From CAYYGL01 sp964471235 (GTDB taxonomy: Bacteria; Calditrichota; Calditrichia; RBG-13-44-9; J075), in NCBI GenBank assembly GCA_964471235.1, contig CAYYGL010000061.1, positions 1 to 24,641 on the forward strand: a DNA stretch of 24,641 nt, given 5' to 3'. The notes under the pieces were generated by a model. It did not search any database. It was not told the DNA's origin and saw only the letters and a list, made by a program, of their open reading frames with translations. Every line of letters begins with the position of its first letter. Positions within the stretch are counted from its first letter, which is position 1. Shown piece after piece: positions 14,318-23,589 of the stretch. A program made the position numbers and the translations under genes.

Positions 14318-14909
14318 TATCCCACCGCCATTTTAAAGTGATTTTTGGGGTTCTACCCACAACAACGGCCTCCTCCCAGAACGGCACGCCGTTTCTCCCA
14401 CAGAATCAAATTTAACACAAAATTGAATCACAACCATTCTTTTTTCTAACACCGGACCGGCAAATACATTTCAGTTTTTTACACGAATTCACCATCTACG
14501 ATGGTTTTTCAGGTGGAGAGTATGACGGTAAATTTCAAACTGCCAGGAAAATGAACAAACTTAAACTCTACATCGAAAATAAAAATTCTGCCGGGTAAAA
14601 GTTGAATTTTCCTTTGGGATAGGTTAAATTAAATCCGTTAATTTATGAGGGTACCTGTTCTCCAGCCATCTAACTTCTGATCTTCGATTGGGGTGATGAT
14701 CAAGCTTACCCGTTATCCACTGGTTTATTTAGAATAGAATGTAATAAAACTTACGGTGAAACGCCCGAAAAGATTAAAAATTGACCTCACATCGGTCGAA
14801 CATATTGCCATCAGGGATGATGCCGCTTCGCAATTGAACAAAATAGGTGTTTTTGAATAAAACGAAATGTAACTTTATTTATCCGTACATTTTATTCAGG
14901 GAGTTTAAA
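14318..14909. other. Non-coding region upstream of propeller/barrel gene
   Basis: About 590 bp, AT-rich towards the right, with no recognisable gene. It contains a 14-bp palindrome (AACGGC-AC-GCCGTT at 14380-14393) upstream of the minus-strand small exported gene. ACCATC/GATGGT flanking TAC, followed by a T-run, lies near 14490-14509. TTGACC with TATTGC 16 bp on near 14782-14809 is a weak promoter candidate for the plus-strand gene. The Shine-Dalgarno CAGGGAG at 14897-14903 belongs to the next gene. Confidence 0.5.
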
Positions 14910-17900
14910 ATGAAGTTTTCTCGCATCCTGGCTTTATTGTTCATGATTCTGCTATCAATCTTCGCACATGCCCAGGGTTTTGGCAAAAACAAGGTTCATT
15001 ATAAGAACTTTAAGTGGTATTATATCCAGTCAACCCACTTTGATGTGTATTTTTACGAAGGGGGGCAGAAACTGGCGGAATTTACTGCCGAAGTCGCTGA
15101 AAGTGCTTATGTGCAATTAAAACGAGATTTCAAGTTTGACATCCGGGAAAGAATTGTTTTTATCGTTTATAATTCTCACAACGACTGGCAGCAAACCAAT
15201 GTGGTGATTTCATACCTGGATGAAGGCATCGGCGGGGTAACCGAACTTTATAAAAATCGGATCGTGGTTCCCTTTGAAGGCTCCTATTCCCAATTTCGTC
15301 ATGTGATTCATCATGAGTTGGTGCATGCGGTGATGAATGACATGATTTATGGAGGGTCCATCCAATCGTTGATTGTGGGGGAGGTAACGCCGGCACCAAT
15401 ATGGTTTGCCGAGGGTCTGGCGGAATTCCAATCCACCGGTTGGACAACCCAACTGGACATGATTGTGCGCGATGCGGTGTTGAATAATTACATGCCGGAT
15501 TTGCGGAGTCTGCAATACTATCTGGTTTACCAGGGGGGGGCATCGGTTTTCCGCTACATTGCCAGTACTTACGGGCGGGGGAAAATTGGCGAAATCATGC
15601 ATAAAATGCGCGGAAAAGTTAGTTTTGAACGAGTGCTGCGATCTTCCGTTGGCATGGGTTATGATGAATTTACCCATAAGTGGCATTTGTATTTAAAACG
15701 TCAATACTGGCCGGATGTTGCCGACCGCAAAGAGCCGATGGAAATCGCCAAGCGTTTAACCAACCATCGTAAGATCAACAATTTTCTGAATGTTAGCCCC
15801 ATCATTTCTCCCAATGGGGATAAGGTTGCTTTTATTTCCGACCGGAAAGGATATCAAAACATCTATTTGATGTCCGCCCTGGATGGCAGAATCATCAAAA
15901 CCCTGGTAAAAGGTCAACGCTCCGAGAGCTTTGAGGAACTGCATTTCCTGCGCCCCGGAATCAGTTTTAGTCCCGATGGGCGCAAAATTGCCTTTGCTGC
16001 CAAAAGCGGCTCCCGGGATGCCATCTATATAGTGGATATAAAATCCGGCAAAATCAAAAAACACAAATTAAATCTGGATGGGGCTTTTACCACCGCCTGG
16101 TCTCCCGATGGCAGCAAAATTGCCTTTGTGGGCAACAAAAATGAAACCAGCGATATTTATATCTTTGACCTGAAGACTCGAAAAATCTCCCAGGTGACCA
16201 ATGATATTTTTTCCGATGATCAACCCTCCTGGTCTCCTGACAGCCGAAAAATCGTATTTGTTTCCGACCGCAAAGGGTATCTCTCTCCATCGCAAGTTCC
16301 CGAAGATTTTCACATGAGCCAATTCAATTTTGACAAGCGGGATATTTATATTGTGGATGTTCAAAGCGGGGAAATTGAACGCATCACCGATACCCCCTGG
16401 GAGGAAGCCAATCCTCAATTTTCTCCGGATGGGAATCGGATTGCTTACACTGCCGATAAGAATGGCATTTTCAATTTGTTTATTCACGAGCTTGAAACCG
16501 GTCGAGATTACCCGGTCACCAATATCATCAGCGGGGTTCTGCAGGCACACTGGGATAAAAACGCCAACAAAATGGTATTTACCACCTTTTTTGAAGGGGG
16601 ATTTGATATCTACATGTTAAATAACCCGCTGGAGTTGGAAGAAGTTCAGTTGCAGGATACCCACTTTATGGCGGAAATGAGGGGAGACCGCTTACCGGTA
16701 TATGCCCGTGACTGGAAACCGCAAAAAAATCAAAGCGACACAAATAAAAAAGAAGAAGTACGTGGAACGGTTCCGGAAGATTATAGTCGCTACGTATTTA
16801 ACCGCTACAAAGTACGGAATAAAGAGGGGAAGAAGAAAAAGAAAGTGGAATTGTCCGAGAACATTTATCAAACCGAGAACGGTGAATATAAAATTCGAAA
16901 GTATAAACTTAAATTCAGCCCGGATGTGGTCACCGGTTCCGCCGGGTATAATACTTTTTTCGGATTTTCCGGCTATACCACTTTTGCTTTTAGTGATTTA
17001 TTAGGGGATCACCAGATATTGCTAAATCTGAACCTGGTTTCCGATTTAAAAAACAGTGATATCAGCTTGCTATACCTGTACCTGAAACGGCGGGTGAGTA
17101 TCGGGATCGGCGGGTATCACCTGGCATATTTCTTTTCGAACAACGGATTTGATTTACAACGATATCGCAATTACGGACTCAATCTGCTGTTTTCCTATCC
17201 TTTCAGCAAATTCAACCGGATGGAACTGGATTTTAATTGGTATAATGTCACCCTGGAGAATTTGACCCGTAACCTCCCGGACCAGAAGGTGACCACCATT
17301 CTCCCCACCCTTTCCTATGTGCACGATTCTGTTTTATGGGGATTTACCGGTCCGGTGGATGGCAGCCGATATTCTGTCAGCTTCACCGCCAGTCCCAAAT
17401 ACAGCAGTCAAAGCCGGGATTTTCGCACCATTTCCTTTGATTACCGGAAATATTTCATGGTCAATCGGGATTACAATTTTGCGTTTCGCTTAACCGGCGG
17501 TGCCAGCTACGGCAGCGATCCGCAACGATTTTTCCTGGGCGGCATAGACAACTGGATCAATTTTAAAACACGGGGCGGGCTGCGGACCGATAACATCGGA
17601 GATGTTTTCTTTTCCCGGTTCATTACCCCCTTGCGCGGGGCGTTTTTCTACGAAAAAATCGGTACCCGTTACGCCCTGGCAAACATGGAATTCCGGTTTT
17701 CCTTAATTCAATTCCTGGGGTTGGGATTTCCGCCATTACGCCTGTTCAATGTCCGCGGGGTGATGTTTTATGACATCGGTTCTGCCTGGAACAACACCAG
17801 CAAATGGCGGGCAACCACCATTGATGAAAATAATAAGCGGGTCTTTAAAGACCTGGTCAGCGGGTATGGCATTGGCGCAAGAGTGTATTTTCTCTATTTC

Positions 17901-17987
17901 CTGCTGCGAATCGATGTTGCCTGGAATTATAACCTGGATCGCTCCAGTAAACCTATCTGGTATATCTCCCTGGGCGGGGATTTGTAA
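14910..17987 (+). CDS. Exported gluzincin peptidase / PD40 beta-propeller / BamA-like barrel fusion
   Basis: This 1025-residue envelope protein has a signal peptide (MKFSRILALLFMILLSIFAHAQ, cleavage near 20). Domain 1 (about 25-280) is a peptidase-MA-like metalloprotease: HELVH at 135-139 with the third zinc ligand E168 in WFAEGLAEF. Domain 2 (about 290-600) is a TolB-type beta-propeller with repeated 'SPDGxxIAFxSDRxGxxxIY' units (for example ISPNGDKVAFISDRKGYQNI). A charged Lys/Glu-rich linker follows (about 610-680). Domain 3 (about 685 to the end) is a surface-antigen/Omp85-like barrel with RFFLGGIDNW and a PLRG segment. The protein should sit in the outer membrane with peptidase and propeller in the periplasm. 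Start: ATG 14910, 6 nt after CAGGGAG; an upstream in-frame ATG (14847) would put residues before the signal peptide and is rejected. A terminator follows. Confidence 0.85.
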   Translation: MKFSRILALLFMILLSIFAHAQGFGKNKVHYKNFKWYYIQSTHFDVYFYEGGQKLAEFTAEVAESAYVQLKRDFKFDIRERIVFIVYNSHNDWQQTNVVISYLDEGIGGVTELYKNRIVVPFEGSYSQFRHVIHHELVHAVMNDMIYGGSIQSLIVGEVTPAPIWFAEGLAEFQSTGWTTQLDMIVRDAVLNNYMPDLRSLQYYLVYQGGASVFRYIASTYGRGKIGEIMHKMRGKVSFERVLRSSVGMGYDEFTHKWHLYLKRQYWPDVADRKEPMEIAKRLTNHRKINNFLNVSPIISPNGDKVAFISDRKGYQNIYLMSALDGRIIKTLVKGQRSESFEELHFLRPGISFSPDGRKIAFAAKSGSRDAIYIVDIKSGKIKKHKLNLDGAFTTAWSPDGSKIAFVGNKNETSDIYIFDLKTRKISQVTNDIFSDDQPSWSPDSRKIVFVSDRKGYLSPSQVPEDFHMSQFNFDKRDIYIVDVQSGEIERITDTPWEEANPQFSPDGNRIAYTADKNGIFNLFIHELETGRDYPVTNIISGVLQAHWDKNANKMVFTTFFEGGFDIYMLNNPLELEEVQLQDTHFMAEMRGDRLPVYARDWKPQKNQSDTNKKEEVRGTVPEDYSRYVFNRYKVRNKEGKKKKKVELSENIYQTENGEYKIRKYKLKFSPDVVTGSAGYNTFFGFSGYTTFAFSDLLGDHQILLNLNLVSDLKNSDISLLYLYLKRRVSIGIGGYHLAYFFSNNGFDLQRYRNYGLNLLFSYPFSKFNRMELDFNWYNVTLENLTRNLPDQKVTTILPTLSYVHDSVLWGFTGPVDGSRYSVSFTASPKYSSQSRDFRTISFDYRKYFMVNRDYNFAFRLTGGASYGSDPQRFFLGGIDNWINFKTRGGLRTDNIGDVFFSRFITPLRGAFFYEKIGTRYALANMEFRFSLIQFLGLGFPPLRLFNVRGVMFYDIGSAWNNTSKWRATTIDENNKRVFKDLVSGYGIGARVYFLYFLLRIDVAWNYNLDRSSKPIWYISLGGDL

Positions 17988-18017
17988 CCAGGCAGATCCC
18001 ATACATCCATTTTACCC

Positions 18018-18061
18018 GAACGCCTGTCTGTTCCGGAATTGAACCGGCAGGCGTTCTTTTT
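18018..18061 (+). terminator. Intrinsic terminator after propeller/barrel gene
   Basis: GAACGCCTGTC (18018-18028) pairs with GGCAGGCGTTC (18046-18056), 11 bp with one T-G wobble, followed by TTTTT (18057-18061). It is 30 bp past the stop codon, so the M1 peptidase gene downstream needs its own promoter or read-through. Confidence 0.85.
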
Positions 18062-18158
18062 ACCCTGGCTCCCCCTTTTGAAGATTGGCAATGTCCCTCC
18101 ATTTTCGTATCTTACCGAGCAACAAACTACTTTTCGAATCCATAATCCGGAGATCCTC

Positions 18159-20663
18159 ATGATTGCATGGCGAATTGTTGTTAGATTGTTAATGGTGAGC
18201 ACACTGGCATTACTTCCCTACCCCGGTAACTGCCAGCAACTCCCCGGAGGCAGCTATCACACAGACCGGGAACGGGAGATAGATATTCTCCATTACAAAG
18301 CACAACTTACCATTATTCCCCAAACCAGGCATGTTTCCGGAACGGTGACCCTGATTGCCAGCCCCCTGCAATCGCTGAATCATTTTTCACTGGATGCTTA
18401 TCATCTGAATGTCTCCGCTGTTTCCCTCCGGGAAGGCGATGCGTCTCGTGCGCTTACGTTTGAAAACAATGCGAGAATGCTCCATATCACCCTTCCCCGT
18501 AACTTTAGCCGCGAGGATACTTTTACCATCGCCATCGATTACAGCGCCACCCCCTCCGCCGGAATGTATTTTGTAACGGACCCGGCGGAAAAATCCCTTT
18601 CTTATGTATATACATACGGAGAAGGGGGACTGCATTCCAACTGGCTGCCGATCTACAACGATGTGAATGATAAATTTACTTCGGAAATGCTTGTTTCCGT
18701 TCCCCTCCCCTATTCCGTTATTTCCAATGGCACATTGGTCGAAACCACCGAGGTTTCCGGAAAAAGCCGGCTGTTTCACTGGAAGGAATCTCTCCCCCAT
18801 TCCAACTACCTGCTGGTGGTGTATATCGGGAAATTTGAAAAAGGAGAACTTGCTCCGGCAAAAAACGGAACGCCCCTTCGCTACTGGGTGCCTCATGGCC
18901 GCCGAGCCGAAGGGGCATATACTTTCCGAAATACCCCCGACATGGTGGATTTTTTCTCGAAACGATTTAACTACTCCTACCCCTGGGAAAAATATGATCA
19001 AATTGCGGTGCCCAATTTTTCCATTGGCGCCATGGAACATACCACGGTCACCGGGCACCGCGCGTCTGTGCTGCGTAAACCGGACCAACCGGCGCCGGAT
19101 AACTTCGGACCCGACTTAACCCATTATTACAACGTCTGGACCGCCGACGCCACCATCTCCCACGAACTGGCTCATCACTGGTTTGGGGATAACCTGACCT
19201 GCCGAAATCTTAGCTACATCTGGCTGAATGAAAGTTTTGCCACCTATTCGCAGATGCTCTGGGATGAACATGCGAACGGCGAAGAACAATTTATGTTAGA
19301 CCGCCACACTGCCCTGGACCGTTACCTGGAGTATGTACATCGCGAACATATTATTCGACCGCTGGAATATCATTACTTTGACACGGTTTCCGAGATTTAT
19401 AATCAAGAGCATACCTATTTTAAAGGTGCACTGATCCTGCATACGCTGCGCTATATTCTGGGAGACGAACCTTTTTTTCATGCCCTGGGGTATTATCTCC
19501 ACCAGCATGAATTCGGAAATGTGGATAGTCATGATTTTCAAATAGCGATTGAGGAAGCCACCGGGAAAAATTTGGAATGGTTTTTTGACGATTGGATTTA
19601 CGGCGGCGGGCATCCGGTGTTTGAGGTGAATTACCGGTACCTGCCCGGGAAAAAGTTGGTTGACCTGACCATCAAACAGGTGCAGCCCATGGTGGACGGG
19701 CAGAATTTGTTCTCCCTGCCGGTAGAAGTGGCAATGGCAACATCATCCGGCATCAAAAAAGATACGTTGTGGGTGGAGAAACCGGAGGAACACTTTTTAC
19801 TCTCTTCAGCGGAAAAGCCGGAGATGGTGAGCATAGACGGCAGTGGTAACCTGGTGGTGGAAATTCATTTCAAGAAGCCGCTCCCGGAATTGCTTTACCA
19901 GGCACTTCATGATGCATCCCCGGGCAGGGTACGGGCATTGCGGCAGTTGGTCAGTCGTTTTCCGGCACACCCCCGCACGTTTCAAACCTTCAACCGGATT
20001 TTCCGGGGAAAGAATCCCTGGTGGATTCAAGCCGAAGCGGCGCTGCTCCTGGGAAAAATCACCTCTCAAAAAGCGGAACAGATCGTCTCCCTTGCTTTGA
20101 AATCGCCCGATTACCATGTGCGGAAAGCGGTGGCATTAGCCCTCTCCCAATTCCCTCCCCGCTTTGCCGCAAAAACTCTGAAAGCGATCATTCGGAGTGA
20201 CCCGCACAGCGACGTGGTGGCGGCAGCAATTATCTCCCTGGGCAAAGTTAACGGAAAACAGTATATGGAATTTATCCGCCAACAATTAGGCCGGTCTGCC
20301 TGGTATGATGAAATTACCCTGGCGTGTATGTCCGCCTTTGAGCACATTGGTGAGCCGGAACTGGTCAAAACCATCAAGCCCTATTGCCGGTATCCTTACA
20401 ATCAGCATGTACGGAATGCCGCTTTAAGCGCCTGGGCAGGCTGTGCTCCCCAGGATGCCGACTTGCATCAGTTGTTGATGCAATACGCCCGCAGCGCCAA
20501 TTATGGCATTCAGCTACATGCCATAGAGTTGCTGGGCACATTGCACGTGGACGAGGCGAAAGAGGTGCTGGAAGAGATTTCACGCAATCATGGGGATGGA
20601 GATTTCCGACATGCTGCGGAAAAGGCATTGGAGGAAATTGAGCGGATTAACGAGGGAGAGTGA
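18159..20663 (+). CDS. Exported M1-family aminopeptidase with C-terminal HEAT-like repeats
   Basis: This 834-residue zinc aminopeptidase is predicted to be exported (hydrophobic N-terminus MIAWRIVVRLLMVSTLALLP). The M1 fold is recognisable: an N-terminal beta domain (about 40-230), then GAMEH at 290-294, the zinc site HELAHHW at 335-341 and the third ligand E358 in WLNESFATY. GAMEH replaces the usual GAMEN exopeptidase motif. The catalytic domain ends around 500 (FFDDWIYGGGHPVFEV); a beta region follows. The last 210 residues are HEAT-like helical repeats (AVALALSQFPP, VVAAAIISLGKVNGK, AIELLGTLHVDEAKEVL). Start: ATG 18159 with CGGAG upstream; an in-frame ATG at 18039 would put 40 residues before the signal and overlap the terminator, so it is rejected. 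It probably trims peptides in the periplasm. Confidence 0.9.
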   Translation: MIAWRIVVRLLMVSTLALLPYPGNCQQLPGGSYHTDREREIDILHYKAQLTIIPQTRHVSGTVTLIASPLQSLNHFSLDAYHLNVSAVSLREGDASRALTFENNARMLHITLPRNFSREDTFTIAIDYSATPSAGMYFVTDPAEKSLSYVYTYGEGGLHSNWLPIYNDVNDKFTSEMLVSVPLPYSVISNGTLVETTEVSGKSRLFHWKESLPHSNYLLVVYIGKFEKGELAPAKNGTPLRYWVPHGRRAEGAYTFRNTPDMVDFFSKRFNYSYPWEKYDQIAVPNFSIGAMEHTTVTGHRASVLRKPDQPAPDNFGPDLTHYYNVWTADATISHELAHHWFGDNLTCRNLSYIWLNESFATYSQMLWDEHANGEEQFMLDRHTALDRYLEYVHREHIIRPLEYHYFDTVSEIYNQEHTYFKGALILHTLRYILGDEPFFHALGYYLHQHEFGNVDSHDFQIAIEEATGKNLEWFFDDWIYGGGHPVFEVNYRYLPGKKLVDLTIKQVQPMVDGQNLFSLPVEVAMATSSGIKKDTLWVEKPEEHFLLSSAEKPEMVSIDGSGNLVVEIHFKKPLPELLYQALHDASPGRVRALRQLVSRFPAHPRTFQTFNRIFRGKNPWWIQAEAALLLGKITSQKAEQIVSLALKSPDYHVRKAVALALSQFPPRFAAKTLKAIIRSDPHSDVVAAAIISLGKVNGKQYMEFIRQQLGRSAWYDEITLACMSAFEHIGEPELVKTIKPYCRYPYNQHVRNAALSAWAGCAPQDADLHQLLMQYARSANYGIQLHAIELLGTLHVDEAKEVLEEISRNHGDGDFRHAAEKALEEIERINEGE

Positions 20664-20760
20664 TCCCAACTCCTGCGATGGTTCCGTTTCGTCGCCCACG
20701 CGAGAGGGGCATCCGGTTGCATCCGCTTCCGAATACGGATTTATTCTGTTGTATAACAAG

Positions 20761-20793
20761 CGCCCTTCCCCCCGGGTAGCGGGAAGAAGGGCG
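20761..20793. terminator. Hairpin between convergent aminopeptidase and P5C dehydrogenase genes
   Basis: CGCCCTTC (20761-20768) pairs with GAAGGGCG (20786-20793). An inner CCCG/CGGG stem (20771-20774 with 20780-20783) continues the helix across a 2x2 internal loop. On the minus strand it is followed by CTTGTT, a poor T-tract, and on the plus strand by A residues. A shared transcript end for both convergent genes is likely, although no canonical T-run is present. Confidence 0.55.
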
Positions 20794-20858
20794 AAAAAAT
20801 GCTGCTTTCAGTGTATCATTCCATTGAGATAAAGATTAACCCGAGCGTGAGGTGTTCC

Positions 20859-22490
20859 TTACTCCTCCCCCATGAACGGATACCGCCAATCGTGGGGTGG
20901 AGTCATGGTTTCTTTAATGGCACGCACCGACATCCAGCGCAGCAGGTTCATGGCGCTGCCGGCTTTGTCGTTGGTACCGGACGCCCGGCTGCCACCAAAG
21001 GGCTGCTGTCCCACCACCGCTGCGGTAGGCTTATCATTGATGTAAAAATTCCCGGCAGCATTGCGCAGGGCATCCGACATCTTGATGATGACATCCCGTT
21101 CCCGGGCGAAGATGGCGCCGGTGAGGGCATAGGGAGAGGTGGTATCGCAAAGTTCCAGCGTCTCATCAAATTTGTCGTCTTCATACACATAGATGGTTAA
21201 CACCGGGCCGAAAATTTCCTCTTCCATGGTTTTAAACCGGGGATTGGTGGTGACGATGGTGGTGGGCTCAATAAACCAGCCCTTTTTGTCGTCGTATCCG
21301 CCGCCGGTGATAAACTCCGCTTCTTCCGAGGATTTCGCATATTCAATATAACTGACAATGCTTTGAAAAGCGGCTTTATCAATCACTGCGGTCATAAAGT
21401 TGGTAAAATCAAACGGATCGCCCATTTTAATCTGTTTAACTTCCGCAAGATATTTTTCTTTAAACTCATCCCACCGGGAGCGGGGAATATACATCCGGGA
21501 TGCTGCCGAGCACTTCTGCCCCTGGTATTCAAAGGCTGCCCGGATAGCGGCGACCACCACCGCATCAATATCCGCACTATGGTGTACGAAAATAAAATCC
21601 TTCCCGCCGGTTTCTCCCACAATGCGAGGATAATATTTATAATTGGAAATATTTTCCCCCACGGTGCGCCACATATTCTGAAACGTGACCGTAGAACCGG
21701 TAAAATGAATTCCGGAAAGGTGGGGGCTGTTCATTACCGGGGTACCCACCTGGGCGCCGGAACCGGGAATGAAATTGATCACCCCGGGAGGCAGCCCGGC
21801 TTCTTTTAACACCTGCATGATGTAGTAGGCGCTGAACACCGCACTGGAAGCCGGTTTCCAGAGCACCACGTTGCCGACAATTGCCGGAGAAGTTGGCAAA
21901 TTCCCGGCAATGGAGGTAAAATTGAAGGGCGTCACGGCAAACACAAACCCTTCCAGGGGACGGTATTCCAGGCGGTTCCACATGCCGTGGGGAGAATAAG
22001 GCTGCTCGGACATCAATTGGGTCATGTAGTAAGTATTAAACCGCCAGAAATCGATTAACTCGCAGGCGGAATCAATCTCTGCCTGAAAGATAGTCTTGGA
22101 CTGTCCCAGCATGGTAGCGGCATTGAGGGTGGCTCGCCAGGGTCCTGCTAACAGGTCCGCTGCCTTTAAAAAAATTGCCACCCGGTGCTCCCAGGGCATG
22201 GTCGCCCAGGTCTTCTGAGCCTCCAGGGCAGCGTCAATTGCCATTTGCACTTCTTTCTCTCCGGCTTTGTGGTAAACTCCCAGGGTCAGGGAATGATCAT
22301 GGGGCACCTTCAATTCCGCAGTTTTGCCGGTGCGAATTTCCTCACCGCCGATGATCAACGGTACCTCAATCTGTTGGGACTTCAACTCCTGATATTTTTC
22401 TTTAACCAGTTTGCGTTCCGGGGTGCCCGGGGCGTAGGATTTAATCGGTTCATTATATGGCTGGGGAACTTTAAAGTAGGCATTCGACAT
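20859..22490 (-). CDS. pruA: L-glutamate gamma-semialdehyde (1-pyrroline-5-carboxylate) dehydrogenase
   Basis: This enzyme oxidises glutamate semialdehyde (P5C) to glutamate with NAD+, the second step of proline breakdown, in the cytoplasm. Its 543 residues match the long ALDH4-like class shared with eukaryotic mitochondria and several FCB bacteria, rather than the proteobacterial PutA fusion. Motifs: cofactor-binding TPFNFTSIAGN (187-197), HFTGSTVTF (262-270), general base E293 in VGETGGKD and nucleophile C327 in GQKCSAAS. The C-terminal PFGGSRASGTNDKAG is characteristic of P5C dehydrogenases. Start: ATG 22490 with GGAGG a few bases upstream. No proline dehydrogenase gene is in the window. 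The broken four-helix-bundle gene lies directly upstream on the same strand. Confidence 0.95.
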   Translation of the reverse strand: MSNAYFKVPQPYNEPIKSYAPGTPERKLVKEKYQELKSQQIEVPLIIGGEEIRTGKTAELKVPHDHSLTLGVYHKAGEKEVQMAIDAALEAQKTWATMPWEHRVAIFLKAADLLAGPWRATLNAATMLGQSKTIFQAEIDSACELIDFWRFNTYYMTQLMSEQPYSPHGMWNRLEYRPLEGFVFAVTPFNFTSIAGNLPTSPAIVGNVVLWKPASSAVFSAYYIMQVLKEAGLPPGVINFIPGSGAQVGTPVMNSPHLSGIHFTGSTVTFQNMWRTVGENISNYKYYPRIVGETGGKDFIFVHHSADIDAVVVAAIRAAFEYQGQKCSAASRMYIPRSRWDEFKEKYLAEVKQIKMGDPFDFTNFMTAVIDKAAFQSIVSYIEYAKSSEEAEFITGGGYDDKKGWFIEPTTIVTTNPRFKTMEEEIFGPVLTIYVYEDDKFDETLELCDTTSPYALTGAIFARERDVIIKMSDALRNAAGNFYINDKPTAAVVGQQPFGGSRASGTNDKAGSAMNLLRWMSVRAIKETMTPPHDWRYPFMGEE

Positions 22491-22544
22491 GATTCTTACC
22501 TCCGGTTTATGCAGGTCAACAGTTTTTTAACATTTAGGTTGTTT

Positions 22545-22949
22545 GGTTTAGGGGTTAAGGGGTTGGGGGTAGTAAGTTTCTGCGTTTCTAATTTGATAAG
22601 GTAATTTATGAAACCTCTGATGGCAGCTCGGGTGCTTCCGGCTAATTCGTCAGTTTCGATGAATGCTTCCATGGATATCTATCCCTCATCCTGAGCCAGA
22701 TAAAGTTGGCTCTGATACTTCTGTGCACGACCGTTTTGCATAACGTAAAAATCGAATAAACGCAGCATTTGACCCGGAATCATAGCCTTCGGCAATATTA
22801 TGCATGGATGAACCGGCAACATTCCGTATCTGTTTTTTCAGTGCAAAATCCCGGGAGAATTCGGGTTTAGCTGTTAACCGATAGACTTTCCGGGTGAATT
22901 CCCGTGCCAATTGCCAGGTCTGAATTTCTTCAAACTTTTGAATCTTCAT
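22545..22949 (-). pseudogene. Broken four-helix-bundle protein (23S rRNA intervening-sequence family)
   Basis: The first 78 residues are a good match to the S23/IVP four-helix-bundle family (related to the Avd accessory protein of diversity-generating retroelements): FEEIQTWQLAREFTRKVYRL, SRDFALKKQIRNVAGSSMHN and IAEGYDSGSNAAFIRFLRYA are hallmarks. After KRSCTEV the frame runs out of homology and stops at 22686-22688. One base on, at about 22715, another frame resumes the family: QSQLYLAQDEG, then a TAG stop (22679-22681) where the family has Tyr of 'GYIS', then ISMEAFIETDELAGST and AAIRGFINYLIKLETQKLTT. The gene thus carries a one-base insertion plus a nonsense mutation and should be dead, unless truncated use is tolerated. 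Flanking inverted repeats suggest a small dispersing unit. Confidence 0.75.
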
Positions 22950-22982
22950 TGAATCCCCCCTGAACCCTTAAACCTCTGAACC
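22545..22982. repeat. Inverted-repeat-flanked unit containing the four-helix-bundle pseudogene
   Basis: The left flank (22545-22569) begins GGTTTAGGGGTTAAGGGG and ends in GGTTGGGGG. The right flank (22955-22982) begins CCCCCCTGAACCCTTAAACC and ends in TCTGAACC. These read as imperfect reverse complements of each other, differing by a few substitutions and short indels. They lie just outside the gene's start and at the end of its homologous region. The pattern is that of a miniature, possibly non-autonomous element; no target-site duplication is obvious. Confidence 0.45.
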
Positions 22983-23146
22983 TGGAACGCCAAACCCTCC
23001 CAACAGTTTAGTTTTTTTCAGAATCGATGTCAAGGCAAATTGAACTTACCCACGGCGGGGTTGCGGTTGCAGTGCGAATTTTATACATTTGTCCCAGCAA
23101 TGAGACGCACGAACTTTTTTACCGGTTTTTAAACAGGAGCTTTCCC

Positions 23147-23563
23147 ATGCCAACCATATCCGACCTGCCGACCGTAAATGCCATCCTGAACGCATCCAGT
23201 TTTGTTTTTCTGTTGCTTGGTTTTATCATGATCAAAAAAGGCAATCGCCGGGTGCATCAGTTCTTCATGCTGACTGCCCTGACCTTCTCCCTGCTGTTTC
23301 TGACTTCCTATCTGATTTATCACGCCCGGGTGGGTTCGGTCCGGTTTACCGGGCAGGGTACAATTCGGTTGGTATATTTTACCATTCTGATATCCCATAC
23401 CATCCTGGCGGTTGTGATTGTGCCACTGGTCATTATCACGCTCCGGCGAGCTCTCAAAAAAACATTCACCAGGCACAAAAAAATTGCCCGCTGGCTGCTG
23501 CCGGTCTGGATGTACGTCTCCGTCACCGGGGTGATTATTTATCTCATGTTATACCAACTCTAA
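23147..23563 (+). CDS. DUF420 / CtaM-like membrane protein
   Basis: This 138-residue integral membrane protein has four hydrophobic helices (about 10-30, 38-60, 75-100 and 113-136). It is a close match in pattern to DUF420: LPTVNAILNASSFVFLLLG, VHQFFMLTALTFSLLFLTSY, IRLVYFTILISHTILAVVIV and RHKKIARWLLPVWMYVSVTG. It keeps conserved histidines in VHQFF, YLIYHARVG, ILISHTILA and TRHKK. The family includes CtaM, needed for maturation of some haem-copper oxidases. Start: ATG 23147 has AGGAG 7 nt upstream; the longer in-frame version from 23027 adds 40 residues lacking family character. No cytochrome oxidase genes are in view, so the link to respiration is from the family only. Confidence 0.88.
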   Translation: MPTISDLPTVNAILNASSFVFLLLGFIMIKKGNRRVHQFFMLTALTFSLLFLTSYLIYHARVGSVRFTGQGTIRLVYFTILISHTILAVVIVPLVIITLRRALKKTFTRHKKIARWLLPVWMYVSVTGVIIYLMLYQL

Positions 23564-23589
23564 GAAGTCGCTCCCGGTATGATGCCGAG

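Noticed and set aside
14847..14909. Upstream ATG extension of the propeller/barrel protein
   Set aside because: It would place 21 residues before a clear signal peptide; ATG 14910 has the ribosome-binding site.
18039..18158. Upstream ATG extension of the M1 aminopeptidase
   Set aside because: It starts inside the preceding terminator hairpin and precedes the signal peptide; ATG 18159 has CGGAG upstream.
18387..19088. 233-codon minus-strand frame opposite the M1 gene
   Set aside because: It is antisense to an unmistakable M1 catalytic region; a shadow frame.
23027..23146. 40-residue N-terminal extension of the DUF420 protein
   Set aside because: It lacks family similarity; ATG 23147 has AGGAG and begins with the conserved LPTVNAILN region.
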